Origin: Streptomyces sp. T39
GTDB lineage: Bacteria > Actinomycetota > Actinomycetes > Streptomycetales > Streptomycetaceae
DNA length: 41,742 bases
NCBI RefSeq assembly: GCF_008042045.1
Contig: NZ_RDBP01000012.1
Span: forward strand, 1,996,553-2,038,294
Direction of reading: 5' to 3'
Positions 20,283-30,737 of this stretch are shown here, one piece after another. The position numbers were made by a program, and so were the translations under genes. Every line of letters begins with the position of its first letter. The stretch's first letter is position 1. The notes below the pieces were generated by a model, which made no database searches, was not told where the DNA came from, and worked only from the letters and a program-made list of their open reading frames with translations.

Positions 20283-20606
20283 ATGAAGATCAAGAAGGGC
20301 GACCTGGTTCAGGTCATCACCGGCAAGGACAAGGGCAAGCAGGGCAAGGTCATCGCGGCCTTCCCCCGCGAGGACCGCGTCCTGGTCGAGGGTGTCAACC
20401 GGGTCAAGAAGCACACCAAGGCCGGCCAGACCGCTCGTGGTTCGCAGACCGGTGGCATCGTCACGACCGAGGCCCCCATTCACGTGAGCAATGTTCAGCT
20501 CGTCGTGGAGAAGGACGGCAAGAAGGTCGTGACCCGCGTCGGTTTCCGCTTCGACGACGAGGGCAACAAGATCCGCGTTGCCAAGCGGACGGGTGAGGAC
20601 ATCTGA
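20283..20606 (+). CDS. rplX: 50S ribosomal protein L24
   Basis: L24 initiates 50S assembly at the 5' end of 23S rRNA. The 107-residue product opens with a KOW motif, [20 protein letters not shown]. It starts 2 bases after the rplN stop and overlaps rplE as TGATG. Confidence 0.98.
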   Translation: MKIKKGDLVQVITGKDKGKQGKVIAAFPREDRVLVEGVNRVKKHTKAGQTARGSQTGGIVTTEAPIHVSNVQLVVEKDGKKVVTRVGFRFDDEGNKIRVAKRTGEDI

Positions 20607-21163
20607 TGGCTACCACCACCACTCCGCGTCTGAAGACGAAGTACCGCGAGGAGATCGCGGGCAAGCTGCGTGAGGAGTTCTCCTACGAGAACGTCATGCA
20701 GGTTCCCGGCCTCGTCAAGATCGTGGTCAACATGGGTGTGGGCGACGCCGCCCGCGACTCCAAGCTGATCGACGGCGCGATTCGCGACCTCACCACGATC
20801 ACCGGTCAGAAGCCGGCCGTCACCAAGGCCCGCAAGTCCATCGCGCAGTTCAAGCTGCGCGAGGGTCAGCCGATCGGTGCCCACGTCACGCTCCGTGGCG
20901 ACCGCATGTGGGAGTTCCTGGACCGCACCCTGTCGCTCGCGCTCCCGCGCATCCGCGACTTCCGTGGTCTGTCCCCCAAGCAGTTCGACGGCCGTGGCAA
21001 CTACACCTTCGGTCTCACCGAGCAGGTCATGTTCCACGAGATCGACCAGGACAAGATCGACCGCGTCCGGGGTATGGACATCACCGTGGTGACCACGGCG
21101 ACCAACGACGCTGAGGGCCGCGCGCTTCTCCGTCACCTCGGCTTCCCCTTCAAGGAGGCGTAA
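20606..21163 (+). CDS. rplE: 50S ribosomal protein L5
   Basis: L5 binds 5S rRNA and contacts P-site tRNA. The 185-residue product has the conserved INMGVG-like VVNMGVGDA stretch, [18 protein letters not shown], and the ending [15 protein letters not shown] 20606 overlaps the rplX stop. rpsZ follows after 5 bases. Confidence 0.98.
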   Translation: MATTTTPRLKTKYREEIAGKLREEFSYENVMQVPGLVKIVVNMGVGDAARDSKLIDGAIRDLTTITGQKPAVTKARKSIAQFKLREGQPIGAHVTLRGDRMWEFLDRTLSLALPRIRDFRGLSPKQFDGRGNYTFGLTEQVMFHEIDQDKIDRVRGMDITVVTTATNDAEGRALLRHLGFPFKEA

Positions 21164-21168
21164 GCGAG

Positions 21169-21354
21169 ATGGCGAAGAAGGCTCTGATTGCCAAGGCTGC
21201 TCGTAAGCCCAAGTTCGGTGTGCGTGCCTACACCCGCTGCCAGCGTTGTGGCCGCCCGCACTCCGTGTACCGCAAGTTCGGCCTGTGCCGCGTGTGCCTC
21301 CGTGAGATGGCTCACCGTGGCGAGCTGCCGGGCGTGACCAAGAGCTCCTGGTAG
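21169..21354 (+). CDS. rpsZ: 30S ribosomal protein S14, zinc-binding short form
   Basis: The 61-residue protein is the short, zinc-ribbon form of S14: CQRC and CRVC pairs, 12 residues apart, can bind one zinc ion. Streptomyces also keep a longer zinc-free S14 elsewhere, used when zinc is scarce and controlled by Zur; that paralogue is not in this window. It lies between rplE and rpsH, followed by an unusually long 209-base gap. Confidence 0.97.
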   Translation: MAKKALIAKAARKPKFGVRAYTRCQRCGRPHSVYRKFGLCRVCLREMAHRGELPGVTKSSW

Positions 21355-21563
21355 TCCCTTCACAGGGATGACCGGAGTCTCTCGGTAAGCAGAGGGTCGG
21401 CGGAGCGCCCTCCCCGCATGCCGTAGGCTTGTGGGGTTGGGCGTCCGCCGCCCGTCACGACTTACTACGCCGTAGGTCCCCGCGCCGCACCCGTCCCGCC
21501 CCTGTGTGGGGAGAGGGATGGCGCATACAGGAAACCCCGGCGAGAGAGGCCGAAGGCCAATTC
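21355..21563 (+). other. 209-bp gap inside the spc cluster
   Basis: Neighbouring spc genes are 0-50 bases apart, so this gap stands out. It contains short dyads (for example around CCCTGTGTGGGG at 21501-21512) and a TAGGCT -10-like hexamer at 21424-21429 without a good -35 hexamer. An internal promoter or processing region for rpsH and later genes is possible. No ORF is convincing here. Confidence 0.4.
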
Positions 21564-21962
21564 ATGACCATGACTGATCCGATCGCAGACATGCTGACGC
21601 GTCTGCGTAACGCGAACTCGGCGTACCACGACTCCGTGGCCATGCCGCACAGCAAGATCAAGTCGCACATCGCCGAGATCCTCCAGCAGGAGGGTTTCAT
21701 CACCGGCTGGAAGGTCGAGGACGCCGAAGTCGGCAAGAACCTCGTCCTGGAGCTGAAGTTCGGCCCGAACCGTGAGCGTTCGATCGCCGGCATCAAGCGC
21801 ATCTCCAAGCCGGGTCTGCGTGTTTACGCGAAGTCCACCAACCTGCCGAAGGTTCTCGGCGGCCTGGGCGTGGCGATCATCTCCACGTCCCACGGCCTCC
21901 TGACCGGCCAGCAGGCGCAGAAGAAGGGCGTGGGTGGGGAAGTCCTCGCCTACGTCTGGTAG
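21564..21962 (+). CDS. rpsH: 30S ribosomal protein S8
   Basis: S8 binds the central domain of 16S rRNA and in E. coli represses the spc operon. ATG 21564 gives 132 residues starting [20 protein letters not shown] and ending GEVLAYVW, both conserved; GAAGG lies 8 bases upstream. The open frame continues upstream into non-conserved gap sequence, which I exclude. Confidence 0.97.
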   Translation: MTMTDPIADMLTRLRNANSAYHDSVAMPHSKIKSHIAEILQQEGFITGWKVEDAEVGKNLVLELKFGPNRERSIAGIKRISKPGLRVYAKSTNLPKVLGGLGVAIISTSHGLLTGQQAQKKGVGGEVLAYVW

Positions 21963-21983
21963 TCGGGAACGGAGGAATAGCTC

Positions 21984-22523
21984 ATGTCGCGAATCGGCAA
22001 GCTCCCCATCCAGGTTCCCGCCGGTGTGGACGTCACCATCGATGGCCGCACGGTCGTCGTGAAGGGTTCCAAGGGCACCCTCACGCACACCGTCGCGTCG
22101 CCGATCGAGATTGTTAAGGGCGAGGACGGCGTTCTCAACGTCACCCGTCCCAACGACGAGCGTCAGAACAAGGCCCTGCACGGCCTGTCCCGCACGCTGG
22201 TGGCGAACATGATCACCGGTGTGACCCAGGGATACACCAAGGCGCTCGAGATCAGCGGTGTCGGTTACCGCGTCGCCGCGAAGGGCTCCAACCTGGAGTT
22301 CCAGCTCGGCTACAGCCACCCGATCCTGGTGGAGGCGCCCGAGGGCATCTCCTTCAAGGTCGAGTCGCCGACCAAGTTCTCGGTCGAGGGCATCGACAAG
22401 CAGAAGGTCGGCGAGGTCGCCGCGAACATCCGCAAGCTGCGCAAGCCCGACCCGTACAAGGCCAAGGGCGTCAAGTACGCGGGCGAGGTCATCCGCCGCA
22501 AGGTCGGAAAGGCGGGTAAGTAA
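21984..22523 (+). CDS. rplF: 50S ribosomal protein L6
   Basis: L6 lies near the factor-binding region of the large subunit. The 179-residue product has two repeated alpha-beta domains and the conserved near-terminal [18 protein letters not shown] 21984 follows a strong GGAGGAA. rplR begins 3 bases after its stop. Confidence 0.98.
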   Translation: MSRIGKLPIQVPAGVDVTIDGRTVVVKGSKGTLTHTVASPIEIVKGEDGVLNVTRPNDERQNKALHGLSRTLVANMITGVTQGYTKALEISGVGYRVAAKGSNLEFQLGYSHPILVEAPEGISFKVESPTKFSVEGIDKQKVGEVAANIRKLRKPDPYKAKGVKYAGEVIRRKVGKAGK

Positions 22524-22526
22524 GCA

Positions 22527-22910
22527 ATGGCATACGGCACGAAGATCGCTAAGGGCGACGCCTACAAGCGCGCCGCGAAGCAGCGCCGCCACATCCGCAT
22601 CCGCAAGAACGTGTCGGGTACGGCGGAGCGTCCGCGCCTCGTCGTGACGCGTTCGAACCGCAACATCGTCGCTCAGGTCATCGACGACCTCAAGGGTCAC
22701 ACCCTTGCGTCGGCGTCGACCCTGGACACGTCGATCCGCGGTGGCGAGGGTGACAAGTCCGCGCAGGCCAAGCAGGTCGGCGCCCTGGTCGCCGAGCGCG
22801 CCAGGGCCGCCGGTGTCGAGGCCGTCGTGTTCGACCGTGGTGGCAACAGGTACGCCGGGCGCATTGCCGCTCTGGCTGACGCCGCCCGCGAAGCCGGGCT
22901 GAAGTTCTGA
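22527..22910 (+). CDS. rplR: 50S ribosomal protein L18
   Basis: L18 binds 5S rRNA together with L5 in the central protuberance. The 127-residue product has a basic N-terminus ([18 protein letters not shown]) and the conserved [20 protein letters not shown] strand pair. It starts 3 bases after rplF. A 45-base gap to rpsE follows. Confidence 0.97.
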   Translation: MAYGTKIAKGDAYKRAAKQRRHIRIRKNVSGTAERPRLVVTRSNRNIVAQVIDDLKGHTLASASTLDTSIRGGEGDKSAQAKQVGALVAERARAAGVEAVVFDRGGNRYAGRIAALADAAREAGLKF

Positions 22911-22955
22911 GCCCCGGTTCCGGGACTAACGGACGTAACAGAGAGAGGTAATCCA

Positions 22956-23561
22956 ATGGCTGGACCCCAGCGCCGCGGAAGCGGTGCCGGTGGCGGCGAG
23001 CGGCGGGACCGGAAGGGTCGCGACGGTGGCGCTGCCGCCGCCGAGAAGACCGCGTACGTCGAGCGCGTCGTCGCGATCAACCGCGTCGCCAAGGTTGTGA
23101 AGGGTGGTCGTCGCTTCAGCTTCACCGCGCTGGTCGTGGTGGGCGATGGTGACGGCACCGTCGGCGTCGGTTACGGCAAGGCCAAGGAGGTGCCGGCCGC
23201 CATCGCCAAGGGTGTTGAGGAGGCCAAGAAGCACTTCTTCAAGGTCCCCCGTATCCAGGGCACCATCCCGCACCCGATCCAGGGCGAGAAGGCTGCCGGC
23301 GTCGTGCTGCTGAAGCCGGCTTCCCCCGGTACCGGCGTCATCGCCGGTGGCCCGGTGCGCGCCGTGCTCGAGTGCGCGGGCGTGCACGACATCCTGTCGA
23401 AGTCGCTCGGCTCGGACAACGCGATCAACATCGTGCACGCGACCGTGGAGGCCCTGAAGGGTCTGCAGCGTCCCGAGGAGATCGCGGCCCGCCGCGGTCT
23501 GCCGCTCGAGGACGTCGCTCCCGCGGCTCTGCTGCGTGCGCGTGCGGGAGCGGGTGCGTAA
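22956..23561 (+). CDS. rpsE: 30S ribosomal protein S5
   Basis: S5 takes part in decoding accuracy and mRNA unwinding; spectinomycin-resistance substitutions map to its N-terminal loop. The 201-residue product has a Gly-Arg rich N-terminal extension of about 25 residues, then the double-stranded RNA-binding-like domain with [19 protein letters not shown] and [12 protein letters not shown]. Its TAA overlaps the rpmD ATG. Confidence 0.98.
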   Translation: MAGPQRRGSGAGGGERRDRKGRDGGAAAAEKTAYVERVVAINRVAKVVKGGRRFSFTALVVVGDGDGTVGVGYGKAKEVPAAIAKGVEEAKKHFFKVPRIQGTIPHPIQGEKAAGVVLLKPASPGTGVIAGGPVRAVLECAGVHDILSKSLGSDNAINIVHATVEALKGLQRPEEIAARRGLPLEDVAPAALLRARAGAGA

Positions 23562-23743
23562 TGGCCCGTCTCAAGATCACGCAGACGAAGTCGTACATCG
23601 GCAGCAAGCAGAACCACCGTGACACGCTGCGTTCGCTCGGGCTCAAGCGCCTGAACGACGTGGTCGTCAAGGAGGATCGTCCCGAGTTCCGCGGCATGGT
23701 GCACACCGTCCGCCACCTCGTGACGGTCGAGGAGGTCGACTGA
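23561..23743 (+). CDS. rpmD: 50S ribosomal protein L30
   Basis: L30 is a small, non-essential-in-many-species large subunit protein. The true start is ATG 23561, overlapping the rpsE stop (TAATG), which gives 60 residues: [16 protein letters not shown] at the front, ending [11 protein letters not shown]. rplO starts after one base. Confidence 0.97.
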   Translation: MARLKITQTKSYIGSKQNHRDTLRSLGLKRLNDVVVKEDRPEFRGMVHTVRHLVTVEEVD

Positions 23744-23744
23744 C

Positions 23745-24200
23745 ATGGCGGAGAACAACCCGCTGAAGGTCCACAACCTCCGTCCCGCCCCGGGCGCCAA
23801 GACCGCCAAGACCCGTGTGGGTCGTGGTGAGGCGTCGAAGGGTAAGACGGCCGGTCGTGGTACCAAGGGCACGAAGGCCCGTTACCAGGTTCCGGAGCGC
23901 TTCGAGGGTGGGCAGATGCCCCTCCACATGCGTCTCCCGAAGCTCAAGGGCTTCAAGAACCCGTTCCGCACCGAGTACCAGGTCGTGAACCTGGACAAGC
24001 TCGCGGCCCTGTACCCGCAGGGTGGCGAGGTCACCGTGGCCGACCTGGTCGCCAAGGGTGCCGTGCGCAAGAACCAGCTCGTCAAGGTCCTTGGCCAGGG
24101 CGAGGTCTCCGTGGCGCTGCAGGTGACGGTCGACGCCGTCTCCGGCTCCGCCAAGGAGAAGATCGCCGCTGCCGGCGGCACCGTCACCGAGCTCGTCTGA
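23745..24200 (+). CDS. rplO: 50S ribosomal protein L15
   Basis: L15 is a late-assembly protein with a long basic N-terminal extension that threads into 23S rRNA. The 151-residue product shows that Gly-Lys-Arg rich arm ([19 protein letters not shown]) and a compact C-terminal domain. It is the last ribosomal gene before a terminator-like hairpin and secY. Confidence 0.97.
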   Translation: MAENNPLKVHNLRPAPGAKTAKTRVGRGEASKGKTAGRGTKGTKARYQVPERFEGGQMPLHMRLPKLKGFKNPFRTEYQVVNLDKLAALYPQGGEVTVADLVAKGAVRKNQLVKVLGQGEVSVALQVTVDAVSGSAKEKIAAAGGTVTELV

Positions 24201-24226
24201 GACGACTCGATGGCCTGAACATCCTG

Positions 24227-24258
24227 CCGGGGATGCCTCTCAAATGGGGCATCCCCGG
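24227..24258 (+). terminator. Hairpin between rplO and secY
   Basis: An 11-bp perfect stem (24227-24237 with 24248-24258) and a 10-base loop are followed by TTGGTCGTTCCT. It probably ends or attenuates the spc transcript, so secY should have its own promoter; TAAGGT at 24290-24295 is a candidate -10 without a good -35. Confidence 0.65.
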
Positions 24259-24423
24259 TTGGTCGTTCCTAGGGGGGCATGGTCGCCGGTAAGGTGGCGT
24301 CCACTGTTAACTTCAGCCCGGTGTGCCTCATGGGGCCCGCCGAGCGGTTTGGCCCCTTTCGTATTCGTCGATCCTCAATACCGTCACCTCTGACGCAGTA
24401 GCGCGGGGGTCGCAGGAGGCACC

Positions 24424-25743
24424 GTGCTCACCGCGTTCGCCCGGGCGTTCAAGACGCCCGACCTGCGCAAGAAGCTGCTCTTTACCCTTGCCATCATCGT
24501 TCTGTACCGCCTCGGGTCGCACATCCCGGTTCCGGGCGTCGACTACCAGAACGTACAGATCTGTGTGGATGCAGCCTCGAAGGGCAACAACAGCCTCTTC
24601 GGGCTGGTGAACATGTTCAGTGGCGGGGCGCTGCTGCAGATCACCATCTTCGCGCTCGGCATCATGCCGTACATCACGGCGAGCATCATTCTTCAGCTGC
24701 TGACGGTGGTCATCCCGAGGCTGGAGGCCCTCAAGAAGGAGGGGCAGTCCGGCACCGCGAAGATCACGCAGTACACGCGTTATCTGACGGTCGCCCTCGC
24801 TGTCCTCCAGGGCACCGGCCTCGTCGCCACCGCCCGCAGCGGCGCACTCTTCAGCGGCTGCCGGGTCGCCAACGACATCGTCCCGGACCAGTCGATCTTC
24901 ACCACCGTCGTGATGGTCCTCACCATGACCGCCGGCACCGCCGCCGTCATGTGGCTCGGTGAGCTCATCACCGACCGCGGCATCGGCAACGGCATGTCGA
25001 TCCTGATGTTCATCTCGATCGCCGCCGGCTTCCCGGGTGCCCTGTGGGCCATCAAGGAGAGCGGCAAGCTCGCCCAGGGCTGGATCGAGTTCGGCACCGT
25101 CATCCTGATCGGCTTCGTGATGGTCGGGCTCGTCGTCTTCGTCGAGCAGGCCCAGCGCCGGATCCCCGTGCAGTACGCGAAGCGCATGATCGGCCGCAGG
25201 TCGTACGGCGGTACGTCCACGTACATCCCGCTCAAGGTGAACCAGGCGGGTGTGATTCCCGTCATCTTCGCGTCGTCGCTGCTCTACATCCCGGCGCTCG
25301 TCGCGCAGTTCTCCAGCGGCCAGTCGGGCTGGAAGACCTGGATCGAAGCCCACTTCGTGAAGGGTGACCACCCGTACTACATCGCTACGTACTTCCTGCT
25401 GATCGTGTTCTTCGCCTTCTTCTACGTGGCGATCTCGTTCAACCCCGAGGAAGTCGCGGACAACATGAAGAAGTATGGTGGCTTCATCCCGGGTATCCGG
25501 GCCGGTCGTCCTACTGCCGAGTATCTGAGCTACGTGCTCAACCGGATCACTTGGCCGGGCTCGCTGTATCTGGGTCTGATTGCTCTTGTCCCGACGATGG
25601 CGTTGGCAGGCTTCGGCGGCGCGAACCAGAACTTCCCGTTCGGCGGGACGAGCATCCTCATCATCGTGGGTGTGGGTCTGGAGACCGTGAAGCAGATCGA
25701 GAGCCAGCTCCAGCAGCGTAATTACGAAGGGTTCCTCCGCTGA
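24424..25743 (+). CDS. secY: Protein translocase channel subunit SecY
   Basis: SecY is the pore of the Sec translocon in the cytoplasmic membrane, acting with SecE, SecG and SecA. The 439-residue product has about ten transmembrane segments and family stretches such as [10 protein letters not shown] (periplasmic side of TM1), TASIILQLL and GMSILMF. GTG 24424 follows AGGAGG by 4 bases. The stop overlaps adk as TGATG, so export capacity and adenylate balance are co-expressed. Confidence 0.98.
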   Translation: MLTAFARAFKTPDLRKKLLFTLAIIVLYRLGSHIPVPGVDYQNVQICVDAASKGNNSLFGLVNMFSGGALLQITIFALGIMPYITASIILQLLTVVIPRLEALKKEGQSGTAKITQYTRYLTVALAVLQGTGLVATARSGALFSGCRVANDIVPDQSIFTTVVMVLTMTAGTAAVMWLGELITDRGIGNGMSILMFISIAAGFPGALWAIKESGKLAQGWIEFGTVILIGFVMVGLVVFVEQAQRRIPVQYAKRMIGRRSYGGTSTYIPLKVNQAGVIPVIFASSLLYIPALVAQFSSGQSGWKTWIEAHFVKGDHPYYIATYFLLIVFFAFFYVAISFNPEEVADNMKKYGGFIPGIRAGRPTAEYLSYVLNRITWPGSLYLGLIALVPTMALAGFGGANQNFPFGGTSILIIVGVGLETVKQIESQLQQRNYEGFLR

Positions 25744-26408
25744 TGCGAATCGTCCTCGTCGGACCGCCCGGTGCAGGGAAGGGAACGCAGGCCGCCTTCC
25801 TGGCGAAGAACCTGTCGATCCCGCACATCTCCACGGGTGACCTCTTCCGTGCGAACATCTCCCAGGGCACGGAGCTGGGCAAGCAGGCCAAGGCGTACAT
25901 GGACGCCGGCAACCTGGTACCCGACGAGGTCACCATCGGCATGGCCAAGGACCGCATGTCGCAGCCGGACGCCGTGGGCGGCTTCCTGCTCGACGGCTTC
26001 CCGCGGAACGTGGGCCAGGCCGAGGCGCTGGACGGCATGCTCCGGGGCGAGGGCGTCACGCTCGACGCCGTGCTCGACCTGGAGGTCCCCGAGGGCGAGG
26101 TCGTCAAGCGGATCGCCGGCCGGCGGGTGTGCCGCAACGACAGCGCGCACGTCTTCCACGTGGCGTACACGCCGCCGAAGACCGAGGGCGTCTGCGACGA
26201 GTGCGGCGGCGAGCTGTACCAGCGCGACGACGACTCCGAGGAGACGGTGCGCAAGCGCCTGGAGGTCTACCACACGCAGACCGAGCCGATCATCGACTAC
26301 TACAAGGCCCAGGGCCTGGTGGTCACGATCTCCGCACTGGGCAAGGTGGGCGACGTGACCGCCCGTGCCATGGAGGCTCTGCAGGTGGACAAGGCCACCC
26401 AGGCCTGA
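25743..26408 (+). CDS. adk: Adenylate kinase
   Basis: Adenylate kinase interconverts ATP plus AMP and two ADP. The 221-residue product has the P-loop GPPGAGKGT (7-15), the AMP-binding STGDLFR, the DGFPRN motif, and a long-form lid. The lid holds [10 protein letters not shown] and CDECGG, a zinc-finger-like arrangement with fewer Cys than the classic four-cysteine lid, so metal binding is uncertain. ATG 25743 overlaps the secY stop. A strong hairpin follows. Confidence 0.98.
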   Translation: MRIVLVGPPGAGKGTQAAFLAKNLSIPHISTGDLFRANISQGTELGKQAKAYMDAGNLVPDEVTIGMAKDRMSQPDAVGGFLLDGFPRNVGQAEALDGMLRGEGVTLDAVLDLEVPEGEVVKRIAGRRVCRNDSAHVFHVAYTPPKTEGVCDECGGELYQRDDDSEETVRKRLEVYHTQTEPIIDYYKAQGLVVTISALGKVGDVTARAMEALQVDKATQA

Positions 26409-26429
26409 TCCCTCCGCACGACCGAGACG

Positions 26430-26460
26430 AGGCCGCGGTGTCCCCAGGACGCCGCGGCCT
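26430..26460 (+). terminator. Terminator after adk
   Basis: A 14-bp stem with one wobble (26430-26443 with 26447-26460) and a 3-base loop is followed by TTATCGTT. It lies 22 bases after adk and 61 bases before map, so map may be transcribed partly by read-through and partly from its own promoter. Confidence 0.75.
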
Positions 26461-26520
26461 TATCGTTGACTCGCCCCGTTTTCACCGAGACCGTCCCCGA
26501 CCGGAAAGGCGCCCGCCGCA

Positions 26521-27357
26521 ATGGTGCAGATCAAGACCCCCGAGCAGATCGCGAAGATGCGTGAGGCGGGACTGGTCGTCGCCGCCATCCACGCGGCCAC
26601 CCGTGAGGCGGCCGTCCCCGGCGCCACCACCCGCGACCTGGACGAGGTGGCCCGCAAGGTCATCGCCGAGCACGGCGCCAAGTCGAACTTCCTCGGCTAC
26701 GGCGGCTTCCCCGCCACCATCTGCACCTCGGTGAACGAGGTCGTGGTCCACGGCATCCCGGACGAGAAGACCGTCCTCAAGGACGGCGACATCATCTCCG
26801 TCGACTGCGGCGCGATCGTCGACGGCTGGCACGGCGACGCGGCCTACACGGCCTTCGTGGGCTCCGGTCACGCTCCGGAGCTGATCGAGCTCTCCCGGGT
26901 CACCGAGGAGTCGATGTGGGCCGGTATCGCGGCCATGCGCAACGGCAACCGGCTGGTGGACGTCTCCCGGGCCATCGAGACCTACATCCGCCGTCAGCCG
27001 CGGCCGGCGACCGGCAGGTACGGGATCATCGAGGACTACGGCGGCCACGGCATCGGCACCGAGATGCACATGGACCCGCACCTGCTGAACTACGTCTCCC
27101 GGGGGCGCGGCCGCGGACCGAAGCTGGTGCCCGGCTTCTGCCTGGCGATCGAGCCCATGGTCTCGCTGGGCACCCCGGAGACCGAGGTCCTCGCCGACGA
27201 CTGGACGGTCATCACGACCGACGGCACCTGGTCCTCGCACTGGGAGCACTCGGTCGCCCTCACGGAGGAGGGCCCGCTGGTGCTGACGGCCCCCGACGGC
27301 GGCCGGGCGAAACTGGCGGAGCTGGGCGTCACCGCGGCCCCGGACCCGCTGGCCTGA
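26521..27357 (+). CDS. map: Methionine aminopeptidase, type I
   Basis: The enzyme removes N-terminal Met from new proteins after deformylation. The 278-residue product shows the complete dinuclear metal site: Asp95, Asp106, His176, Glu211 and Glu242, plus the substrate-side His77 in VVVHGIP. Start ATG 26521 follows GGAAAGG. Its position between adk and infA matches the usual Streptomyces secY-adk-map-infA order. Confidence 0.97.
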   Translation: MVQIKTPEQIAKMREAGLVVAAIHAATREAAVPGATTRDLDEVARKVIAEHGAKSNFLGYGGFPATICTSVNEVVVHGIPDEKTVLKDGDIISVDCGAIVDGWHGDAAYTAFVGSGHAPELIELSRVTEESMWAGIAAMRNGNRLVDVSRAIETYIRRQPRPATGRYGIIEDYGGHGIGTEMHMDPHLLNYVSRGRGRGPKLVPGFCLAIEPMVSLGTPETEVLADDWTVITTDGTWSSHWEHSVALTEEGPLVLTAPDGGRAKLAELGVTAAPDPLA

Positions 27358-27507
27358 GCAGGGATTGACGATCTACGCCGGTGGGCAGACTTGACGGATT
27401 CGTCTTTTCGGCACCCCTGACGTAGACTGATGCGTCGGCTCTCGTGCATCCGTGTGTCCGCACCCGGATCGAGAGTCGATCAAGGTAGCCGATTCGAAAG
27501 GCGAAGC

Positions 27508-27729
27508 GTGGCCAAGAAGCAAGGTGCCATCGAAATCGAGGGCACCGTGATCGAGTCCCTCCCGAACGCCATGTTCAAGGTGGAGCTCCAGAACGGTCAC
27601 AAGGTCCTCGCGCACATCTCCGGCAAGATGCGTATGCACTACATCCGTATCCTGCCGGACGACCGGGTCGTGGTGGAGCTCTCTCCCTACGACCTGACGC
27701 GTGGGCGGATCGTCTACCGCTACAAGTAG
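27508..27729 (+). CDS. infA: Translation initiation factor IF-1
   Basis: IF-1 binds the ribosomal A site during initiation. GTG 27508, behind AAAGGCG, gives a 73-residue S1/OB-fold protein beginning [12 protein letters not shown] and ending GRIVYRYK. The open frame starting at 27430 adds only leader sequence. A TAGACT hexamer at 27423-27428 could be a -10 element, with a poorly matching -35 region; a TTGACG at 27391-27396 is too far away (26 bases). Confidence 0.97.
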   Translation: MAKKQGAIEIEGTVIESLPNAMFKVELQNGHKVLAHISGKMRMHYIRILPDDRVVVELSPYDLTRGRIVYRYK

Positions 27730-27786
27730 ATCTTGTCGCACTCCCTCTCGGGGGTGTCGGCACTGACCCGGAGAACCTCACATCCC

Positions 27787-27900
27787 ATGAAGGTCAAGCC
27801 GAGCGTCAAGAAGATCTGCGACAAGTGCAAGGTGATCCGCCGTCACGGCCGGGTCATGGTCATCTGCGACAACCTGCGCCACAAGCAGCGCCAGGGCTGA
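27787..27900 (+). CDS. rpmJ: 50S ribosomal protein L36, zinc-binding form
   Basis: This 37-residue gene is easy to miss. ATG 27787 follows GGAGAA, and the product begins [19 protein letters not shown] and ends KQRQG. Cys residues in CDKC and VICDN plus His in LRHK form the zinc site of the C+ type L36. It lies between infA and rpsM as in other bacteria. A 190-base spacer to rpsM follows, with GC-rich dyads but no recognisable gene. Confidence 0.96.
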   Translation: MKVKPSVKKICDKCKVIRRHGRVMVICDNLRHKQRQG

Positions 27901-28090
27901 CGCACGACCACCTGCACTCGCAGTTCTTCGCGCGACGCACGTAAAAACACGTACATACGCAGGGTCCGCCTGGCTTCGGCCGGCGACACCCCCGGTGGAG
28001 GCCGGGGACCTGGTCCGTATCACCCCTCTGCGGGGTCGGCGGCCACGGAACGACTCTGCGGAAGACCTCCGACTATCACAGGAGCCATGA

Positions 28091-28471
28091 ATGGCACGCC
28101 TTGAAGGCGTTGACCTTCCGCGCGACAAGCGCATCGAGGTCGCCCTCACCTACGTTTTCGGCATCGGGCGCACCCGGTCCCAGGAGACCCTCGCCGCCAC
28201 CGGTGTCGACCCGAACGTCCGCGTTCGTGACCTCCCGGAAGAGGACCTGGTCAAGATCCGCGAGTACGTGGACGTCAACTTCCAGACGGAAGGCGACCTC
28301 CGCCGCGACATCCAGGCCAACATCCGCCGCAAGGTCGAGATCGGCTGCTACCAGGGTCTGCGTCACCGCCGCGGCCTGCCGGTCCACGGCCAGCGCACCA
28401 GCACGAACGCACGTACCCGCAAGGGCCCGCGTCGCGCCATCGCCGGTAAGAAGAAGCCGGGCAAGAAGTAG
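28091..28471 (+). CDS. rpsM: 30S ribosomal protein S13
   Basis: S13 forms intersubunit bridges and contacts P-site tRNA. The 126-residue product begins [19 protein letters not shown] and ends in the basic [17 protein letters not shown] tail. ATG 28091 is spaced correctly from AGGAG; the ATG 4 bases earlier is out of frame. It is the first ribosomal gene of the alpha cluster. Confidence 0.98.
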   Translation: MARLEGVDLPRDKRIEVALTYVFGIGRTRSQETLAATGVDPNVRVRDLPEEDLVKIREYVDVNFQTEGDLRRDIQANIRRKVEIGCYQGLRHRRGLPVHGQRTSTNARTRKGPRRAIAGKKKPGKK

Positions 28472-28536
28472 TCCTCAGCGGACGCTCATCAGCGGTCTTC
28501 GCTGTAGGACCGACCACCTCCCGTAGGAGTTAGAAG

Positions 28537-28941
28537 ATGCCCCCCAAGGGACGTCAGGGCGCTGCCAAGAAGGTGCGCCGCAAGGAAAAGAAGAACGTCG
28601 CTCACGGCCACGCGCACATCAAGAGCACGTTCAACAACACGATCGTCTCGATCACCGACCCCTCGGGCAACGTGATCTCCTGGGCCTCCGCCGGCCACGT
28701 CGGCTTCAAGGGCTCGCGCAAGTCCACCCCCTTCGCAGCGCAGATGGCCGCCGAGTCGGCCGCCCGCCGCGCGCAAGAGCACGGCATGCGCAAGGTCGAC
28801 GTCTTCGTCAAGGGTCCCGGCTCCGGCCGTGAGACCGCGATCCGCTCCCTCCAGGCCACCGGCCTCGAGGTGGGTTCGATCCAGGACGTCACCCCCACCC
28901 CGCACAACGGCTGCCGTCCGCCGAAGCGCCGCCGCGTCTGA
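28537..28941 (+). CDS. rpsK: 30S ribosomal protein S11
   Basis: S11 lines the platform near the E site. The 134-residue product has a basic N-terminus, the core [15 protein letters not shown] and the C-terminal [16 protein letters not shown], which is highly conserved. ATG 28537 follows GTAGGAGTT. rpsD, which follows rpsK in E. coli and Bacillus-type alpha operons or lies close by, is absent; rpoA is next. Confidence 0.98.
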   Translation: MPPKGRQGAAKKVRRKEKKNVAHGHAHIKSTFNNTIVSITDPSGNVISWASAGHVGFKGSRKSTPFAAQMAAESAARRAQEHGMRKVDVFVKGPGSGRETAIRSLQATGLEVGSIQDVTPTPHNGCRPPKRRRV

Positions 28942-28988
28942 CGCACGGCGCGGGCCCGGCGGCCCGGCTGCTCCACCAGGGTGTTCGC

Positions 28989-29020
28989 GGGCGGTACGTC
29001 CCTTCCGGGGCGTGCCGCCC
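28989..29020 (+). promoter_or_regulatory. Strong stem-loop between rpsK and rpoA
   Basis: A 14-bp stem with wobbles (28989-29002 with 29007-29020) and a TTCC tetraloop lies in the 136-base gap. It could attenuate or process the message so that RNA polymerase alpha and ribosomal protein levels differ. Confidence 0.5.
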
Positions 29021-29077
29021 GTACCCTGTATCAGAGGACGTCAAATAGCGGGCGTCCACGACTGAAGGAAAATCACC

Positions 29078-30100
29078 ATGCTGATCGCTCAGCGTCCCTC
29101 GCTGACCGAAGAGGTCGTCGACGAGTACCGTTCGCGGTTCGTCATCGAGCCCTTGGAGCCGGGCTTCGGCTACACGCTCGGCAACTCCCTGCGCCGTACC
29201 CTCCTCTCCTCGATCCCGGGTGCGGCCGTCACGTCCATCCGCATCGACGGTGTCCTGCACGAGTTCACCACCGTGCCGGGCGTCAAGGAGGACGTCACCG
29301 ACCTCATCCTCAACATCAAGCAGCTGGTCGTCTCCTCGGAGCACGACGAGCCGGTCGTGATGTACCTGCGCAAGCAGGGCCCCGGCCTGGTCACCGCCGC
29401 GGACATCGCCCCGCCGGCCGGTGTCGAGGTGCACAACCCCGACCTGGTGCTCGCCACGCTGAACGGCAAGGGCAAGCTGGAGATGGAGCTGACCGTCGAG
29501 CGCGGTCGCGGCTACGTCTCGGCCGTGCAGAACAAGCAGGTCGGCCAGGAGATCGGCCGCATCCCGGTCGACTCCATCTACTCGCCGGTCCTCAAGGTCA
29601 CCTACAAGGTCGAGGCGACCCGAGTCGAGCAGCGGACCGACTTCGACAAGCTGATCGTCGACGTCGAGACCAAGCAGGCCATGCGCCCGCGCGACGCCAT
29701 GGCGTCCGCCGGCAAGACCCTGGTCGAGCTGTTCGGCCTGGCCCGTGAGCTCAACATCGACGCCGAGGGCATCGACATGGGCCCGTCCCCGACGGACGCC
29801 GCCCTCGCCGCCGACCTGGCGCTGCCGATCGAGGAGCTCGAGCTCACCGTTCGTTCGTACAACTGCCTCAAGCGTGAGGGCATCCACTCCGTGGGTGAGC
29901 TCGTGGCGCGCTCCGAGGCGGACCTGCTCGACATCCGCAACTTCGGTGCGAAGTCGATCGACGAGGTCAAGGCGAAGCTGGCCGGCATGGGCCTGGCCCT
30001 CAAGGACAGCCCGCCCGGATTCGACCCGACCGCCGCCGCCGACGCCTTCGGCGCCGACGACGACGCGGACGCCGGTTTCGTCGAGACCGAGCAGTACTGA
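29078..30100 (+). CDS. rpoA: RNA polymerase alpha subunit
   Basis: Alpha dimerises to start RNA polymerase assembly, and its C-terminal domain binds UP elements and activators. The 340-residue product has the N-terminal assembly domain (about 1-230) with [17 protein letters not shown], then a C-terminal domain with the helix-hairpin-helix segments [17 protein letters not shown] and [14 protein letters not shown]. It ends in an acidic tail ([15 protein letters not shown]). ATG 29078 follows GAAGGAAA. Confidence 0.98.
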   Translation: MLIAQRPSLTEEVVDEYRSRFVIEPLEPGFGYTLGNSLRRTLLSSIPGAAVTSIRIDGVLHEFTTVPGVKEDVTDLILNIKQLVVSSEHDEPVVMYLRKQGPGLVTAADIAPPAGVEVHNPDLVLATLNGKGKLEMELTVERGRGYVSAVQNKQVGQEIGRIPVDSIYSPVLKVTYKVEATRVEQRTDFDKLIVDVETKQAMRPRDAMASAGKTLVELFGLARELNIDAEGIDMGPSPTDAALAADLALPIEELELTVRSYNCLKREGIHSVGELVARSEADLLDIRNFGAKSIDEVKAKLAGMGLALKDSPPGFDPTAAADAFGADDDADAGFVETEQY

Positions 30101-30208
30101 GTCTGAGCCGGGCCCGCGGGCCCGGCCCCCACTTCCGGCGGGCGGCCGTCCGCCGGTAACTGACACCGGTACCTGACACGGCCGGTGCAGATCACAAGGA
30201 GAAACCCC

Positions 30209-30715
30209 ATGCCGCGTCCCACCAAGGGAGCCCGTTTCGGTGGCAGCGCCGCTCACGAGAAGCTTCTTCTCGCGAACCTGGCGAAGTCGCTGTTCGAGCA
30301 CGGCCGCATCACCACGACCGAGGCCAAGGCCCGCCGCCTGCGTCCGGTCGCCGAGCGCCTGATCACCAAGGCGAAGAAGGGCGACATCCACAACCGTCGC
30401 CTGGTGCTGCAGACGATCACGGACAAGGGCATCGTGCACACGCTCTTCACCGAGATCGCTCCGCGTTACGCCGAGCGTCCGGGTGGCTACACCCGTATCA
30501 CCAAGATCGGCAACCGTCGTGGCGACAACGCCCCGATGGCTGTGATCGAGCTGGTCGAGGGTGAGATCGCCAAGAAGGCGACCGTCGCCGAGGCCGAGGC
30601 CGCCACCAAGCGCGCCGTCAAGGAGTCCGAGGCCAAGGCCGAGGAGTCCAAGGTCGAGGACACCAAGGCCGACGAGGCCGCCGAGGCCCCGGCCGAGGAG
30701 TCCAAGGACGCCTGA
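30209..30715 (+). CDS. rplQ: 50S ribosomal protein L17
   Basis: L17 lies on the solvent side of the large subunit near the tunnel exit. ATG 30209, behind AAGGAG, gives 168 residues starting [19 protein letters not shown]. The last 45 residues form an acidic Ala-Glu-Lys tail (for example [17 protein letters not shown]), typical of actinobacterial L17. An ATG at 30185 in the same frame lacks conservation. A terminator follows. Confidence 0.97.
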   Translation: MPRPTKGARFGGSAAHEKLLLANLAKSLFEHGRITTTEAKARRLRPVAERLITKAKKGDIHNRRLVLQTITDKGIVHTLFTEIAPRYAERPGGYTRITKIGNRRGDNAPMAVIELVEGEIAKKATVAEAEAATKRAVKESEAKAEESKVEDTKADEAAEAPAEESKDA

Positions 30716-30737
30716 GCCTGATCCCAGGTTCGTCGAG

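Noticed and set aside
27364..27428. TTGACG hexamers upstream of infA as a complete promoter
   Set aside because: Spacing to TAGACT is 26 bases or more; the alternative CAGACT -10 is weak, so no promoter is called.
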